Below, piece after piece: positions 1-7,867 of a stretch of 64,000 bases of DNA (positions are counted from its first letter, which is position 1; the number at the start of each line of letters is the position of its first letter). This DNA is from Streptomyces zaomyceticus. GTDB taxonomy: Bacteria; Actinomycetota; Actinomycetes; Streptomycetales; Streptomycetaceae. The notes under the pieces were generated by a model. It ran no database searches. It saw only the letters and a list, made by a program, of their open reading frames with translations, and was not told where the DNA came from. The translations under genes and the position numbers were made by a program. The stretch covers positions 62,001 to 126,000 of the forward strand of contig NZ_BNBZ01000017.1 of assembly GCF_014656215.1 (NCBI RefSeq), given 5' to 3'.

Positions 1-396
1 CCGCGATTCCATGAGGACCGGCAGGAAGGCCCGTCCCGTCACCGCGCCGCCGATCAGATTGACCTCGATGACCCGCCGCCAGGCGGCCGGGTCGGAGTCG
101 ACGAACGGCCCGCCCGCCGCGACACCGGCGTTGGCGACGACGATGTCGACCTTCCCGAACCGCTCCTTCACCTCGGCCGCGACCTTGGCCATCGCCTCGT
201 GGTCGGTGACGTCGGCGTGCCACCAGTCGGCCTCGGTGTGCAGCCGGCCGGCGACCTCCTTGAGCTGCTCGGGCTCCAGGCCGACCAGCGCGATCTTCGC
301 GCCGCGCGCGGAGAGCTTGCGGGCGAGGAGCTCCCCGACGCCGCGGGCACCTCCGGTGACGACCGCGACCTGTCCTTCCAGGCTCACCCGGCTCAT
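1..396 (-). CDS. Short-chain dehydrogenase/reductase, C-terminus beyond window edge
   Basis: Reading the minus strand from an ATG at 396 gives an SDR-type oxidoreductase: MSRVSLEGQVAVVTGGARGV with the Rossmann TGGxxGxG nucleotide-binding loop, followed by DVTD (adenine-ring binding) and the VANAG motif near residue 88. The Ser/Tyr/Lys catalytic residues lie past the left edge, so the substrate cannot be inferred. The ATG overlaps the stop of the hydrolase upstream by 4 bases (ATGA), so it is the third gene of an operon with that hydrolase and a flavin monooxygenase. The same trio of enzyme types (monooxygenase, hydrolase, SDR) occurs in the mycobacterial mymA operon; the resemblance is one of composition only. 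Confidence 0.88.
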   Translation of the reverse strand, partial: MSRVSLEGQVAVVTGGARGVGELLARKLSARGAKIALVGLEPEQLKEVAGRLHTEADWWHADVTDHEAMAKVAAEVKERFGKVDIVVANAGVAAGGPFVDSDPAAWRRVIEVNLIGGAVTGRAFLPVLMESR

Positions 397-1298
397 GCCT
401 TCTCCTTCACTTCCAGGTACGTGTCGGTCAGTTCACGGATCCGCGCGGTGACGGCCTCGGGGGCCTCGACCGGCGTCATATGTCCCATACCCGCCAGTTC
501 GAGAAGTCCCACGCACTGCGGGAGCGCCTCGGCCATGGCACGGGAGTGAACGGGCGGGGTGAGCCGGTCGGCGGTGCCGACGACGACCGCGACGGGCAGG
601 TCGAGGGCCCGGACACCCGCTTCCAGGTCGAGCTCGGAGAGGACCTTGGACCAGCCGACGCGGGCACCGCGCGGGCAGGCGTGCACGATCCGGGCGCAGG
701 CGTCGACCCGCTCGGGGGCCGAACCGGGGCCCATCGTCGCGTACTTGAGGATCTTTCTGGAGACCGCGTTGACGGGTCCGAGGGGGGCCTTCGCGCCGAG
801 GACGCCCCGGGTGAGCCGGGTGCGCCGCTCGCCGGGCCGGCCCGGTACGACGGTGGCCTCGGCGGTGAGCCGGGAGGGTCCGGTGGAGCAGAGCAGCGCG
901 GCGGCGGCGTGCCCCCGGAAGCCGGGGCGGTCGGCCGCCGCCATCAGGGTCATGCCGCCCATGGAGTGCCCGGCCAGGACGGCCTTCTCCCCGGGGGCGA
1001 GGGTGCTCGCGAGGACCGCTTCGAGGTCGTCGGCGAGGGCCCGGGTGGCGTAGCCGGAGGGTCCCGCGGGGACCGGGGACCGGCCGTGGCCGCGCTGGTC
1101 GTAGGCGATGACCCGGTGGTCGGCGGCGAGGGACCGTATCTGCTCGGCCCAGAAGGCGATGGAGCAGGTCCAGCCGTGGGCGAGCACGACGGCGGGCGCG
1201 CCCTCGGGGCCGTACACCTCGACGTGGATCGGGGCGCCGTCGGCGGAGACGGCGGTGAGTTCGCGGGAGGCGGGCAGCGAGGTCAGGTGGCGGCTCAC
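393..1298 (-). CDS. Alpha/beta hydrolase
   Basis: A 301-residue alpha/beta hydrolase. The oxyanion-hole motif is AHGWTCS near residue 40, the nucleophile elbow is GHSMGG near residue 105, the acid Asp is in GTADRLTPP, and the catalytic His is in GMGHMTPVEAP near the C-terminus. No signal peptide, so cytoplasmic. The GTG start at 1298 overlaps the stop of the monooxygenase upstream (GTGA), and its own stop overlaps the next start (ATGA), so the three genes are translationally coupled. In this context the likely role is hydrolysis of an ester or lactone made by the Baeyer-Villiger-type monooxygenase; that is inference from position. A longer open frame runs upstream but is antisense to the monooxygenase. 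Confidence 0.9.
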   Translation of the reverse strand: MSRHLTSLPASRELTAVSADGAPIHVEVYGPEGAPAVVLAHGWTCSIAFWAEQIRSLAADHRVIAYDQRGHGRSPVPAGPSGYATRALADDLEAVLASTLAPGEKAVLAGHSMGGMTLMAAADRPGFRGHAAAALLCSTGPSRLTAEATVVPGRPGERRTRLTRGVLGAKAPLGPVNAVSRKILKYATMGPGSAPERVDACARIVHACPRGARVGWSKVLSELDLEAGVRALDLPVAVVVGTADRLTPPVHSRAMAEALPQCVGLLELAGMGHMTPVEAPEAVTARIRELTDTYLEVKEKA

Positions 1299-2875
1299 TG
1301 GGCGGCCTCCGTCCTGCGGGCGGCGCCGCGGGTCTTCGTGGCGGCGGGCTCGGCGGGGGCGGGCTTGGCGGTGGCGGGCTCGGCAGTGGCGGGCTTCACG
1401 GGCCCGGGCGCGCGGACGACCTCGTACTCGGAGAGGTCGACCTGTCGGGTCTCGCGCCGGAACTCGCCCGTGGTGCCCGGCCACAGCGTGGTGTTGCGGC
1501 CGTTGGCGTCGAGGTACCAGCTCTCGCAGCCGCCCGCCTTCCAGACGGTCCGCTCCATCCGGGCCTGCACCTTGCGGTTCCAGGCGCCGACGGCGGAGGG
1601 CCGGACGGCGAGGGCGGCGCGCCCGCCGAGCACGTCGAGCTGCCGGAGGTAGTCGGCCATGTAGTTCAGCTGGGACTCGATCATCAGGATCATCGAGGAG
1701 TTCCCGAGGCCGGTGTTGGGGCCGATGACGGTCATGAAGTTGGGGAAGCCGGCGGCGGTGGCACCGCGCAGCGCCTCCATGCCGCCCTTCCAGGTCTCGG
1801 CGAGGGTCCGCCCCTCGGCGCCGACGACCCGCTCGGCGATCGGCATGTCGGTGACGTGGAAGCCGGTGCCGAAGACGATCGCGTCGACCTCGGTCTCGGT
1901 GCCGTCGGCGGCGACCACGGTCGAGCCGCGGACCTCGCGCAGGCCGGAGGCGACGACGTCGACGTTGGGCTGCGCGACCGCCGGGTAGTAGGTGCTGGAG
2001 AGCAGGATGCGCTTGCAGCCGATGCGGTACGAGGGCGTCAGCTTGGCCCGGAGCACCGGGTCCTTGATCGACTTGGCGATGTTGGCCTTGGCCAGCTTCT
2101 CGACGATTCCGAGTTCGTTCGGGTGCTTGGTGAAGGCGCCGACCTGGAGTTCGCGGATGCCCCAGAGCAGGCCGCGGCGGAGCCTGCCGGTGACGGGCAG
2201 CGCGCGGTGGAGCCGGCGCTCGGGGCCGGTGATGGCCCGGTCCATGCGGCGCATGACCCACGGCGGCGTCCGCTGGAAGAGGGTCAGCCTGCCCACCTGG
2301 GGCTGGATCGCGGGCACGATCTGGATCGCGGAGGCGCCGGTGCCGATCATGGCGACCCGCTTGCCGGTCAGGTCGTAGTCGTGGTCCCAGCGGGCGGAGT
2401 GGAAGACCTTGCCGGGGAAGTCGGCGAGCCCGGGGATGTCCGGGATCCTGGGGTCGGAGAGCGGGCCGGTGGCGGAGACGACGACGTCGGCGCTGAAGGT
2501 GCCCCGGCCGGTCTCGATCTCCCAGCGGAGCGCCTCGGTGTCCCACTCCATCCGCCGCACCTCGTGGCCGAGCCGCAGGTGGGGGCGGATCCCGAAGGTG
2601 TCCGTGACGTGCTCCAGATAGGCGCGGATGTGGCGCTGTCCGGAGAAGGTGCGCGGCCAGTCGGGGTTGGGCGCGAAGGAGAAGGAGTAGAGGTGGGAGG
2701 GGACGTCGCAGGCGCAGCCGGGGTAGCTGTTGTCCCGCCATGTGCCGCCCACGGAGTCGGCCCGTTCCAGGACCACGAAGTCGGTGATCCCCTCGCGGCG
2801 CAGCCGGACGGCGGCGCCGAGGCCACCGAATCCCGATCCGATCACCGCCACCCGTACGTGCTCGTGCTTCGCCAT
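1295..2875 (-). CDS. Flavin-containing monooxygenase, Baeyer-Villiger type
   Basis: A 526-residue FAD/NADPH monooxygenase. An N-terminal FAD-binding GSGFGGLGAA follows MAKHEHVRVAVI; the Baeyer-Villiger fingerprint FxGxxxHxxxW is seen as FPGKVFHSARW; the second (NADPH) Rossmann motif is GTGASAIQIVP. Such enzymes insert oxygen next to a carbonyl to give esters or lactones. The C-terminal 35 residues are an Ala/Pro/Thr/Lys tail that looks disordered. The ATG at 2875 is preceded by GGGAGG; an upstream in-frame ATG would add 13 residues but lacks this ribosome-binding site. First gene of an overlapping three-gene operon and divergent from a MerR regulator, which probably controls it. Confidence 0.9.
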   Translation of the reverse strand: MAKHEHVRVAVIGSGFGGLGAAVRLRREGITDFVVLERADSVGGTWRDNSYPGCACDVPSHLYSFSFAPNPDWPRTFSGQRHIRAYLEHVTDTFGIRPHLRLGHEVRRMEWDTEALRWEIETGRGTFSADVVVSATGPLSDPRIPDIPGLADFPGKVFHSARWDHDYDLTGKRVAMIGTGASAIQIVPAIQPQVGRLTLFQRTPPWVMRRMDRAITGPERRLHRALPVTGRLRRGLLWGIRELQVGAFTKHPNELGIVEKLAKANIAKSIKDPVLRAKLTPSYRIGCKRILLSSTYYPAVAQPNVDVVASGLREVRGSTVVAADGTETEVDAIVFGTGFHVTDMPIAERVVGAEGRTLAETWKGGMEALRGATAAGFPNFMTVIGPNTGLGNSSMILMIESQLNYMADYLRQLDVLGGRAALAVRPSAVGAWNRKVQARMERTVWKAGGCESWYLDANGRNTTLWPGTTGEFRRETRQVDLSEYEVVRAPGPVKPATAEPATAKPAPAEPAATKTRGAARRTEAAQ

Positions 2876-2948
2876 GCCGCCGCCTCCCGTGCGCCTGGCC
2901 AATCCCGCCAGCAATCACTGGCACAGTCGGGACTGTAGAGCAGCCCCA

Positions 2949-3002
2949 TACCGAGCGGTAGGGGTACGACGAGGGAAAGTTACCGGCGGTACAACATAGG
3001 CT
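2949..3002. promoter_or_regulatory. Two TACCG/CGGTA dyads in the divergent monooxygenase-MerR promoter
   Basis: TACCGAGCGGTA (2949-2960) and TACCGGCGGTA (2981-2991) are inverted repeats with the same half-site, about 32 bp centre to centre, in the 134 bp between two divergent genes. A TAnnnT box (TAGGCT, 2997-3002) ends 7 bp before the MerR GTG, so that gene is probably leaderless. The second dyad abuts the -10 region, as MerR operators do. Assigning the sites to this MerR protein is inference. Confidence 0.55.
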
Positions 3003-3009
3003 GGCGTGC

Positions 3010-3708
3010 GTGGCAGAAGGATCGGGCGAAGGATCAGGACCCAACACGGTGACACCAGAGGGCGTACGCGAGTACCGCATGGACGAACTGGCGGCCGCCG
3101 CCGGCATCACCGTGCGCACCCTCCGCTTCTACCGCGAGCGCGGTCTGATCCCCCCGCCCCGCCGCGAGGGCCGCATCGCCTGGTACGACGAGCAGCACCT
3201 GGCCCGGCTGCGCACCATCGCCGCCCTCCTGGAACGCGGCCACACCCTCAACGGCATCGCCGACCTCACCACCGCCTTCGAGAGCGGCCGCAACGTCCGC
3301 GAGGTGCTGGCCCTCGGCGCCCCCAGCGAGGAGGAGCCGGTCCGCCTCACCCCCGAGGAGCTCGCCGACCACTTCGCCGGCGAGGTCACCCCGGAGAACC
3401 TCGCCGCCGCCCTCGACCTCGGCTACCTCGTCACCGACGGCGAGGAGATCATCCACATCAGCCGCCGGCTGCTCGACGTCTCCGCCGCCCTCGTCCGCGA
3501 GGGCGTCCCCCTCGCCGAGGTCCTCAAGGCCGGCGCGCGCGTCCGCGAGCACGCCGACGCCCTCGCGGAACTCTTCACCGAGCTGCTGCGCACCCACGCC
3601 GGCGAGGAGGACGTGCAGCGCCTCCGCCCGCTCGCCAAGAGCGTCGTCGAAGCGGAGCTCTCCATGGCCCTCGACCGCCATCTGCGCGGCGCGCCCCAGG
3701 GCCCGTAG
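3010..3708 (+). CDS. MerR-family transcriptional regulator
   Basis: A 232-residue regulator. After a 23-residue lead comes the winged-helix MerR domain: YRMDELAAAAGITVRTLRFY, then RERGLIPPPRREGRI and an Arg-rich recognition wing. The C-terminal 130 residues are helical, Glu/Ala-rich and contain no cysteine pair, so this is not a metal or SoxR-type sensor; a small-molecule or protein ligand is more likely. The GTG at 3010 lacks a ribosome-binding site but lies 7 bp after a TAGGCT -10 box, as in leaderless Streptomyces genes. It is divergent from the monooxygenase operon and shares a promoter region with two inverted repeats, so control of that operon is the obvious hypothesis. Confidence 0.9.
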   Translation: MAEGSGEGSGPNTVTPEGVREYRMDELAAAAGITVRTLRFYRERGLIPPPRREGRIAWYDEQHLARLRTIAALLERGHTLNGIADLTTAFESGRNVREVLALGAPSEEEPVRLTPEELADHFAGEVTPENLAAALDLGYLVTDGEEIIHISRRLLDVSAALVREGVPLAEVLKAGARVREHADALAELFTELLRTHAGEEDVQRLRPLAKSVVEAELSMALDRHLRGAPQGP

Positions 3709-3794
3709 GGCGGCCCCACACTCACCCCAGGGCCGTAGGCGCCTGAGGCGCCAGCGGCCCCAGAGGACTCGCGGGACCCCCAGGACGCCCGGGA

Positions 3795-4598
3795 CTACAG
3801 GTCGTAGACCGCCGTCACGGGTGCGTGGTCGCTCCACCGCTCGGCGTGGGTCGCCGCCCGCTCGACGTACGCCTTCACGGCCTTGGCGGCGAGACCGGGG
3901 GTGGCCATCTGGTAGTCGATGCGCCAGCCGCTGTCGTTGTCGAAGGCGCGGCCGCGGTAGGACCACCAGGAGTAGGGCCCCTCCTGCTCGGGGTGGAGCG
4001 CGCGCAGGACGTCCACGTACCCGCCGTCGCCCTCGTCGAGCACCCGCCCCAGCCACTCCCGCTCCTCGGGCAGGAAGCCGGCGTTCTTCTTGTTGGCCTT
4101 CCAGTTCTTGAGGTCGGCCTCCTGGTGGGCGATGTTCCAGTCGCCGCAGACGACGACCTCGCGCCCGTCGGCGGCGGCCCGGGTCCTGAGCTCCTTGAGG
4201 TACGGCAGGAACTCGCCCATGAACCGGTACTTCTCGTCCTGGCGCTCGGTGCCGACCTCGCCCGAGGGCAGGTAGAGGCTGGCGACGGTCACGCCGGGCA
4301 GGTCGGCCTCGACGTACCGGCCGCTGCCGTCGAACTCGCTCGACCCGAAGCCGACGCGCACCCGGTCGGGCTCGCGCCGCGTGTAGAGGGAGACTCCGGC
4401 GCGGCCCTTGGCGGCGGCGGGCGCGTGGACGGTGAACCAGCCCTCGGGCGCCTTCACCTCCACGGGCAGCTGCGCCTCCTCGGCGCGCACCTCCTGAAGG
4501 CAGACGGCATCGGCGGAGGTCCCGCCCAGCCACTCGACGAACCCCTTCTTGGCGGCGGCGCGGAGCCCGTTGACATTCACGCTGGTGACAGTGAGCAT
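3795..4598 (-). CDS. xthA: Exodeoxyribonuclease III
   Basis: A 267-residue member of the exonuclease III / AP endonuclease family, the usual length. It opens MLTVTSVNVNGLRAAAKKGF (Asn of the active site), followed by CLQEVRAEE (metal-binding Glu), the GDWNIAH motif, and RIDYQMAT and SDHAPVTA at the C-terminus, which supplies the catalytic Asp-His pair. It acts in base-excision repair by cutting 5' of abasic sites and trimming 3' ends. The start at 4598 is chosen because the family begins at this beta-strand; upstream in-frame codons encode no conserved sequence. It is divergent from an acetyltransferase gene. Confidence 0.95.
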   Translation of the reverse strand: MLTVTSVNVNGLRAAAKKGFVEWLGGTSADAVCLQEVRAEEAQLPVEVKAPEGWFTVHAPAAAKGRAGVSLYTRREPDRVRVGFGSSEFDGSGRYVEADLPGVTVASLYLPSGEVGTERQDEKYRFMGEFLPYLKELRTRAAADGREVVVCGDWNIAHQEADLKNWKANKKNAGFLPEEREWLGRVLDEGDGGYVDVLRALHPEQEGPYSWWSYRGRAFDNDSGWRIDYQMATPGLAAKAVKAYVERAATHAERWSDHAPVTAVYDL

Positions 4599-4648
4599 CC
4601 CGGGAGAATACCGACACCAGGGCATCGCATACATGTACGATGCTGCGC

Positions 4649-5128
4649 ATGAACATCCAGCCCACGCGCTATGACCACCCCGACGCCGTCGCACTCGAGG
4701 GCGCGGTCCAGGCCGAGTACGCCGTCCGCTACGACGACGAGGGCGATGTCACACCGCTGGACGCCGGGATGTTCGTCCCTCCCCGGGGCCTCTACCTCCT
4801 CGCCTACGACCCCGAGGGCAGGCCCATGGCCACCGGGGGCTGGCGCACCCAGGACAAGAACGACGAGGGCTACTCGGACGGCGACGCCGAACTCAAGCGC
4901 ATGTACGTGATCCCCGAGGCCCGCGGCCTCGGGCTGGCCCGCCGCATCCTGGCCGCCCTGGAATCCGACGCCCGCACGGCCGGCCGCACCCGCATGGTCC
5001 TCGAAACGGGCACCGCCCAGCCGGAGGCGATAGCCCTCTACACCTCCAGCGGCTACGAACCCTGCCCCAAGTTCGGCCACTACCGCGACCACCCCAGCAG
5101 CCGCTGCTTCGCCAAGCCCCTGACCTGA
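4649..5128 (+). CDS. GNAT-family N-acetyltransferase, probably leaderless
   Basis: A 159-residue acetyltransferase. The acetyl-CoA motif A appears as MYVIPEARGLGLARRIL near residues 88-104 (R/Q-x-x-G-x-G/A), and the C-terminal motif B as LETGTAQPEAIALYTSSGY. The substrate is unknown. An ATG at 4640 is in frame, but a TACGAT -10 box (4636-4641) overlaps it and ends exactly 7 bp before the ATG at 4649, which would place the transcription start on that codon. I therefore choose 4649 and a leaderless mRNA. Ends before a DUF6461-like gene on the same strand. Confidence 0.88.
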   Translation: MNIQPTRYDHPDAVALEGAVQAEYAVRYDDEGDVTPLDAGMFVPPRGLYLLAYDPEGRPMATGGWRTQDKNDEGYSDGDAELKRMYVIPEARGLGLARRILAALESDARTAGRTRMVLETGTAQPEAIALYTSSGYEPCPKFGHYRDHPSSRCFAKPLT

Positions 5129-5192
5129 GCCCACACCCGCGGCCGACCGGCGGGCACCGCCGTTGTCGGACCCGGGGGCGAGGATGGGCGTC

Positions 5193-5798
5193 ATGACGAA
5201 GACCGCTGCGGACTACGTGTGGTTCGAGGACGACTTTCCGGACATCGCCGAGGCGTACTGCTTCACCCTGGTACGGGGGCTGTCGCCCGCCGAGCTGACG
5301 TCCCGTCTCGAAGGGCGACCGGAGGAGCCCCTCCGGGGCATCACCGCGGTCGTCGACGCGACCTTCGCCCGGTACGACCAGGAGAAGGGGGACCGGCAGC
5401 TGATCGCCATGACGCCCCTGGGGGCCTGGACCCTGATGATCGAGCCCAACGGCTACCTCGGGGTCACCGAGGAGCAGGCGCTGCCGGCCTCCGCGCGGAC
5501 GAGCTGGGTGTCCCACTTCGTCAACATCAACGGCCTCGGCACGTTCCTCTGGGCGGAGGACCAGGTCCTGCGCCTGTGCTTCGACCCCATGTTCCCGGAG
5601 GACCGGTGGGGCACCGAGCCCGACGGACTCCTCGACGTCATGCGGCGGATCGGCTTCCACTTCGACGACGACGATCCGGAGACGGATCTGTCCTCGCCCG
5701 CGGCCTTCGCCCTGGCCGAGCACCTGACCGGCGTCGCCGTCACTCCGGCGCTGCTCGGCGACACGACGTTCACCTGCGCCACCGTGAAGATCCGCTGA
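5193..5798 (+). CDS. DUF6461-like protein of unknown function
   Basis: A 201-residue acidic soluble protein with no signal peptide or membrane segment. It begins MTKTAADYVWFEDDFP and carries a long run of acidic residues around FHFDDDDPETDLSS. It resembles the Streptomyces DUF6461 family as I remember it; no reaction is known. The ATG at 5193 has GAGG 9 bases upstream; in-frame starts at 5163 (TTG) and 5184 are less well placed. It is followed by a long bidirectional hairpin terminator separating it from a convergent tRNA gene. Confidence 0.75.
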   Translation: MTKTAADYVWFEDDFPDIAEAYCFTLVRGLSPAELTSRLEGRPEEPLRGITAVVDATFARYDQEKGDRQLIAMTPLGAWTLMIEPNGYLGVTEEQALPASARTSWVSHFVNINGLGTFLWAEDQVLRLCFDPMFPEDRWGTEPDGLLDVMRRIGFHFDDDDPETDLSSPAAFALAEHLTGVAVTPALLGDTTFTCATVKIR

Positions 5799-5860
5799 CC
5801 GCTGCCCCGGCCCTCCGGCAGCGGGCTCGACACGCCGCCGGAGGGCGGGAGCCCGAAACG

Positions 5861-5900
5861 ACGAGATCCCGCCCGATCTTTCGATCGGACGGGATCTCGT
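5861..5900. terminator. Long bidirectional hairpin terminator
   Basis: An 18-bp stem with one G-U pair, loop TTTC, whose arms begin ACGAGATCCCG and end CGGGATCTCGT. It sits between the plus-strand DUF6461-like gene and the minus-strand tRNA gene and can end transcription from both sides. Confidence 0.85.
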
Positions 5901-5936
5901 GAACGTTCCCGAGAGCTACTCGCGAACTGTCGTTTG

Positions 5937-6010
5937 TGGACCTGTGGGGATTTGAACCCCAGACCCCCTCGATGCGAACGAGGTGCGCTACCAGACTGCG
6001 CCACAGGCCC
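5937..6010 (-). tRNA. tRNA-Ala (anticodon CGC)
   Basis: The minus strand folds into a complete 74-nt cloverleaf: acceptor GGGCCTG/CAGGTCC, D stem GCGC/GCGC, anticodon stem CCTCG/CGAGG with loop TTCGCAT, T stem TGGGG/CCCCA with loop TTCAAAT. The anticodon CGC reads GCG (Ala), and the acceptor has the G3-U70 pair that identifies alanine tRNAs. CCA is not encoded. Confidence 0.97.
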
Positions 6011-6104
6011 TTGCGACGTGTGAAACATTAGCATCCCGACCGGCTCAGGCAAAAATCCATTCCCTCGCAGGTCAGCCGGGGACCGCCGCGGGCCCCCGGT
6101 GGGG

Positions 6105-7118
6105 TCATTCGTTGGCCGCCCGGGGGCGGTCGTCGTCCGCGTACTGGTCGAAGAGCGGGGTGCGGCCGTGGTCGCGGTCGCGGCGGGGCTGGGCGGTCCG
6201 CTGACGGGGGGCCGGCGACGGGGCGGGGGCCGGGTCGGCCGCCGTGGAGGAGCGGGCCGCGCTCCAGGTCTCCGGGTCCGTGATGTCGATGCCGCTCGTG
6301 GCGCGCGGGGCGACCGGGGCGGTGACGTACGTGGGGAGCGGGACCGGGACCGGGTCCCAGCTGTCCCCGCGGGCCGGGCCGCGCTCGCGCTGCTGGTCGA
6401 CCCACTCCGCGTGGTCGGTCTGCTCGACCAGGGCCCGCCGGTCCGCCTCCTGCGGGGAGGGGGTCGAGGCGGGATCGGGCTGCGGTTCGGGCGTGGGGGC
6501 CGGGCGCCGGCTCTCGCGCAGCCGTGCCGCCGCCGCCTCGGCGCGCCGCCGGTCCATCACATAGACGAAGCGGCGGCGTTCCTGGACCCGCAGATGCACG
6601 ATGTACGCGCTGAGGAGCAGCGCGGGGACGGCCGGCGCCCACAGGAACGCGACCCCGCCGACGGCCGCGACGACCGCGCCGAGGGTGAAGCCGGCGAAGA
6701 GGAGCGTCGTGGTGCGCCGGCGCCGCGCGAGGACCTTGCCCCGGCGGGCGCGCTCGGCGGCGGCCCCCGAGGGGCGGGCCGGTGCCGGTTCCGGTTCGGG
6801 TTCCGGGAGTTCCAGGCGCGCTTCCGTCCTGGCCGCGGGCGCGGAGAAGGCCCGGACGTCGACCGAGCTCAAATGCTCGGTTTCCGCGTCCGGGTCCACG
6901 TCGGGCGTCGGGCCCTCCGCCGTACGGTCCCGCTCCTTGAGCTCCTTGGCGTATCGACGCTCCATGCCCGCCCGTCCGGAAAGCAGCCGGATGGCGGTGC
7001 TGAAGCGTTCCGTCGGACGGGCTTCGTTCAGCTCGTCCTGCCTGCGGAGCCACATCGGTACCAAGTAGGCGGCCCAGGCCCCGACGATGACTGCGTAGAT
7101 GAGGCCGCTGCTGCTCAC
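6105..7118 (-). CDS. sepX: SepX/GLPR-like divisome membrane protein
   Basis: A 337-residue membrane protein: one N-terminal helix (about 5-24, GLIYAVIVGAWAAYLVPMWL), a hydrophilic stretch with Pro/Glu runs, two further helices (about 136-159 and 161-176), and a 160-residue Pro/Arg/Asp-rich cytoplasmic tail ending in FDQYADDDRPRAANE. Topology and position after moeA and rimJ match GLPR, the membrane receptor of gephyrin-like Glp in Corynebacterium, and SepX, a Streptomyces septation protein. The name rests on these and not on an alignment. Two GACAC pentamers (minus strand, 7170-7174 and 7228-7232), the core of WhiA sites, lie upstream; a pentamer is weak evidence alone. Confidence 0.75.
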   Translation of the reverse strand: MSSSGLIYAVIVGAWAAYLVPMWLRRQDELNEARPTERFSTAIRLLSGRAGMERRYAKELKERDRTAEGPTPDVDPDAETEHLSSVDVRAFSAPAARTEARLELPEPEPEPAPARPSGAAAERARRGKVLARRRRTTTLLFAGFTLGAVVAAVGGVAFLWAPAVPALLLSAYIVHLRVQERRRFVYVMDRRRAEAAAARLRESRRPAPTPEPQPDPASTPSPQEADRRALVEQTDHAEWVDQQRERGPARGDSWDPVPVPLPTYVTAPVAPRATSGIDITDPETWSAARSSTAADPAPAPSPAPRQRTAQPRRDRDHGRTPLFDQYADDDRPRAANE

Positions 7119-7194
7119 GCCTCACACGGTAGAGGGGTTCACGGGAAGGCATCGGCCAATTGGCCCGGTGTGTCGCACGATCTGGCTGATATCA

Positions 7195-7218
7195 CTGAAC
7201 TTTTTTGTGATTGTTCAG
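7195..7218. promoter_or_regulatory. CTGAAC-N12-GTTCAG dyad in an AT-rich gap between rimJ and sepX
   Basis: The 137 bp between rimJ and sepX is unusually AT-rich and contains CTGAAC (7195-7200) and GTTCAG (7213-7218) with a T6 run between them. It may be a promoter/operator for sepX or a weak terminator for the operon upstream; the sequence alone does not decide. Confidence 0.4.
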
Positions 7219-7255
7219 ATCGATTGCGTGTCAACTACCGATTGAATTCGAACAC

Positions 7256-7867
7256 TTATCTCATTCTTGCCTGATGCCAGCGGCGCAGCAGCCCCTCCGG
7301 CACCTCCTCCGCCGTCAGCGCGAAGACCAGATGGTCCCGCCACGCGCCGTCGATGTGGAGATAGCGGGGCCGCAGCCCCTCCTCCCGGAATCCCAGTTTC
7401 TCCACGACCCTGCGCGAAGGCCCGTTCTCCGGGCGGATGCACACCTCCATACGGTGCAGCCCGACCGCCCGGAAGCAGTGGTCGACGGCGAGCGCGACCG
7501 CCGTCGGCATCACCCCGCGCCCGGCCACCTCGCTGTCCACCCAGTAGCCCACATGTCCGGAGCACATCGATCCCCAGGTGATCCCGGCGACCGTCAACTG
7601 GCCGACGAGCCGCCCCCGGTACTCGATCACGAACGGCAGCATCCGGCCCGCGTTCGCCTCCGACCGCAGATGGCGGACCATCTGACGGTATGTCGGCCGC
7701 TGCGCCACCGGCCCGCCCGGGGGCGGCGGCGGAACCGTCGCCTCCCAGGGCCGCAGCCACTCGCGGTTGCGCCGGTTCACCTCGCGCCAGGCCGCGTGGT
7801 CACGCATCTTTATCGGACGGAGCAGCACCTCTCCGTCGACGAGGACCACAGGCCAGGACGGGATCAC
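7256..7867 (-). CDS. rimJ: RimJ/RimL-type GNAT acetyltransferase
   Basis: A 203-residue GNAT enzyme. LRPIKMRDHAAW opens the fold, VGYWVDSEVAGRGVMPTAVA is the acetyl-CoA loop, and LHRMEVCIRPENGPSRRVVE with KLGFREEG is the conserved C-terminal half of RimJ/RimL proteins, which acetylate N-termini of ribosomal and other proteins. The GTG start at 7867 overlaps the mogA stop (GTGA). Placement between moeA and the SepX/GLPR gene is conserved in actinobacteria (Mtb moeA1-rimJ-Rv0996 order, from memory), so it may modify a protein of that division module; this is untested. Confidence 0.88.
   Translation of the reverse strand: MIPSWPVVLVDGEVLLRPIKMRDHAAWREVNRRNREWLRPWEATVPPPPPGGPVAQRPTYRQMVRHLRSEANAGRMLPFVIEYRGRLVGQLTVAGITWGSMCSGHVGYWVDSEVAGRGVMPTAVALAVDHCFRAVGLHRMEVCIRPENGPSRRVVEKLGFREEGLRPRYLHIDGAWRDHLVFALTAEEVPEGLLRRWHQARMR

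Noticed and set aside
393..3119. A 908-codon fusion of hydrolase and upstream sequence
   Set aside because: Only the last 301 codons are hydrolase; the rest is antisense to the monooxygenase. A GTG overlapping the monooxygenase stop gives the true start.
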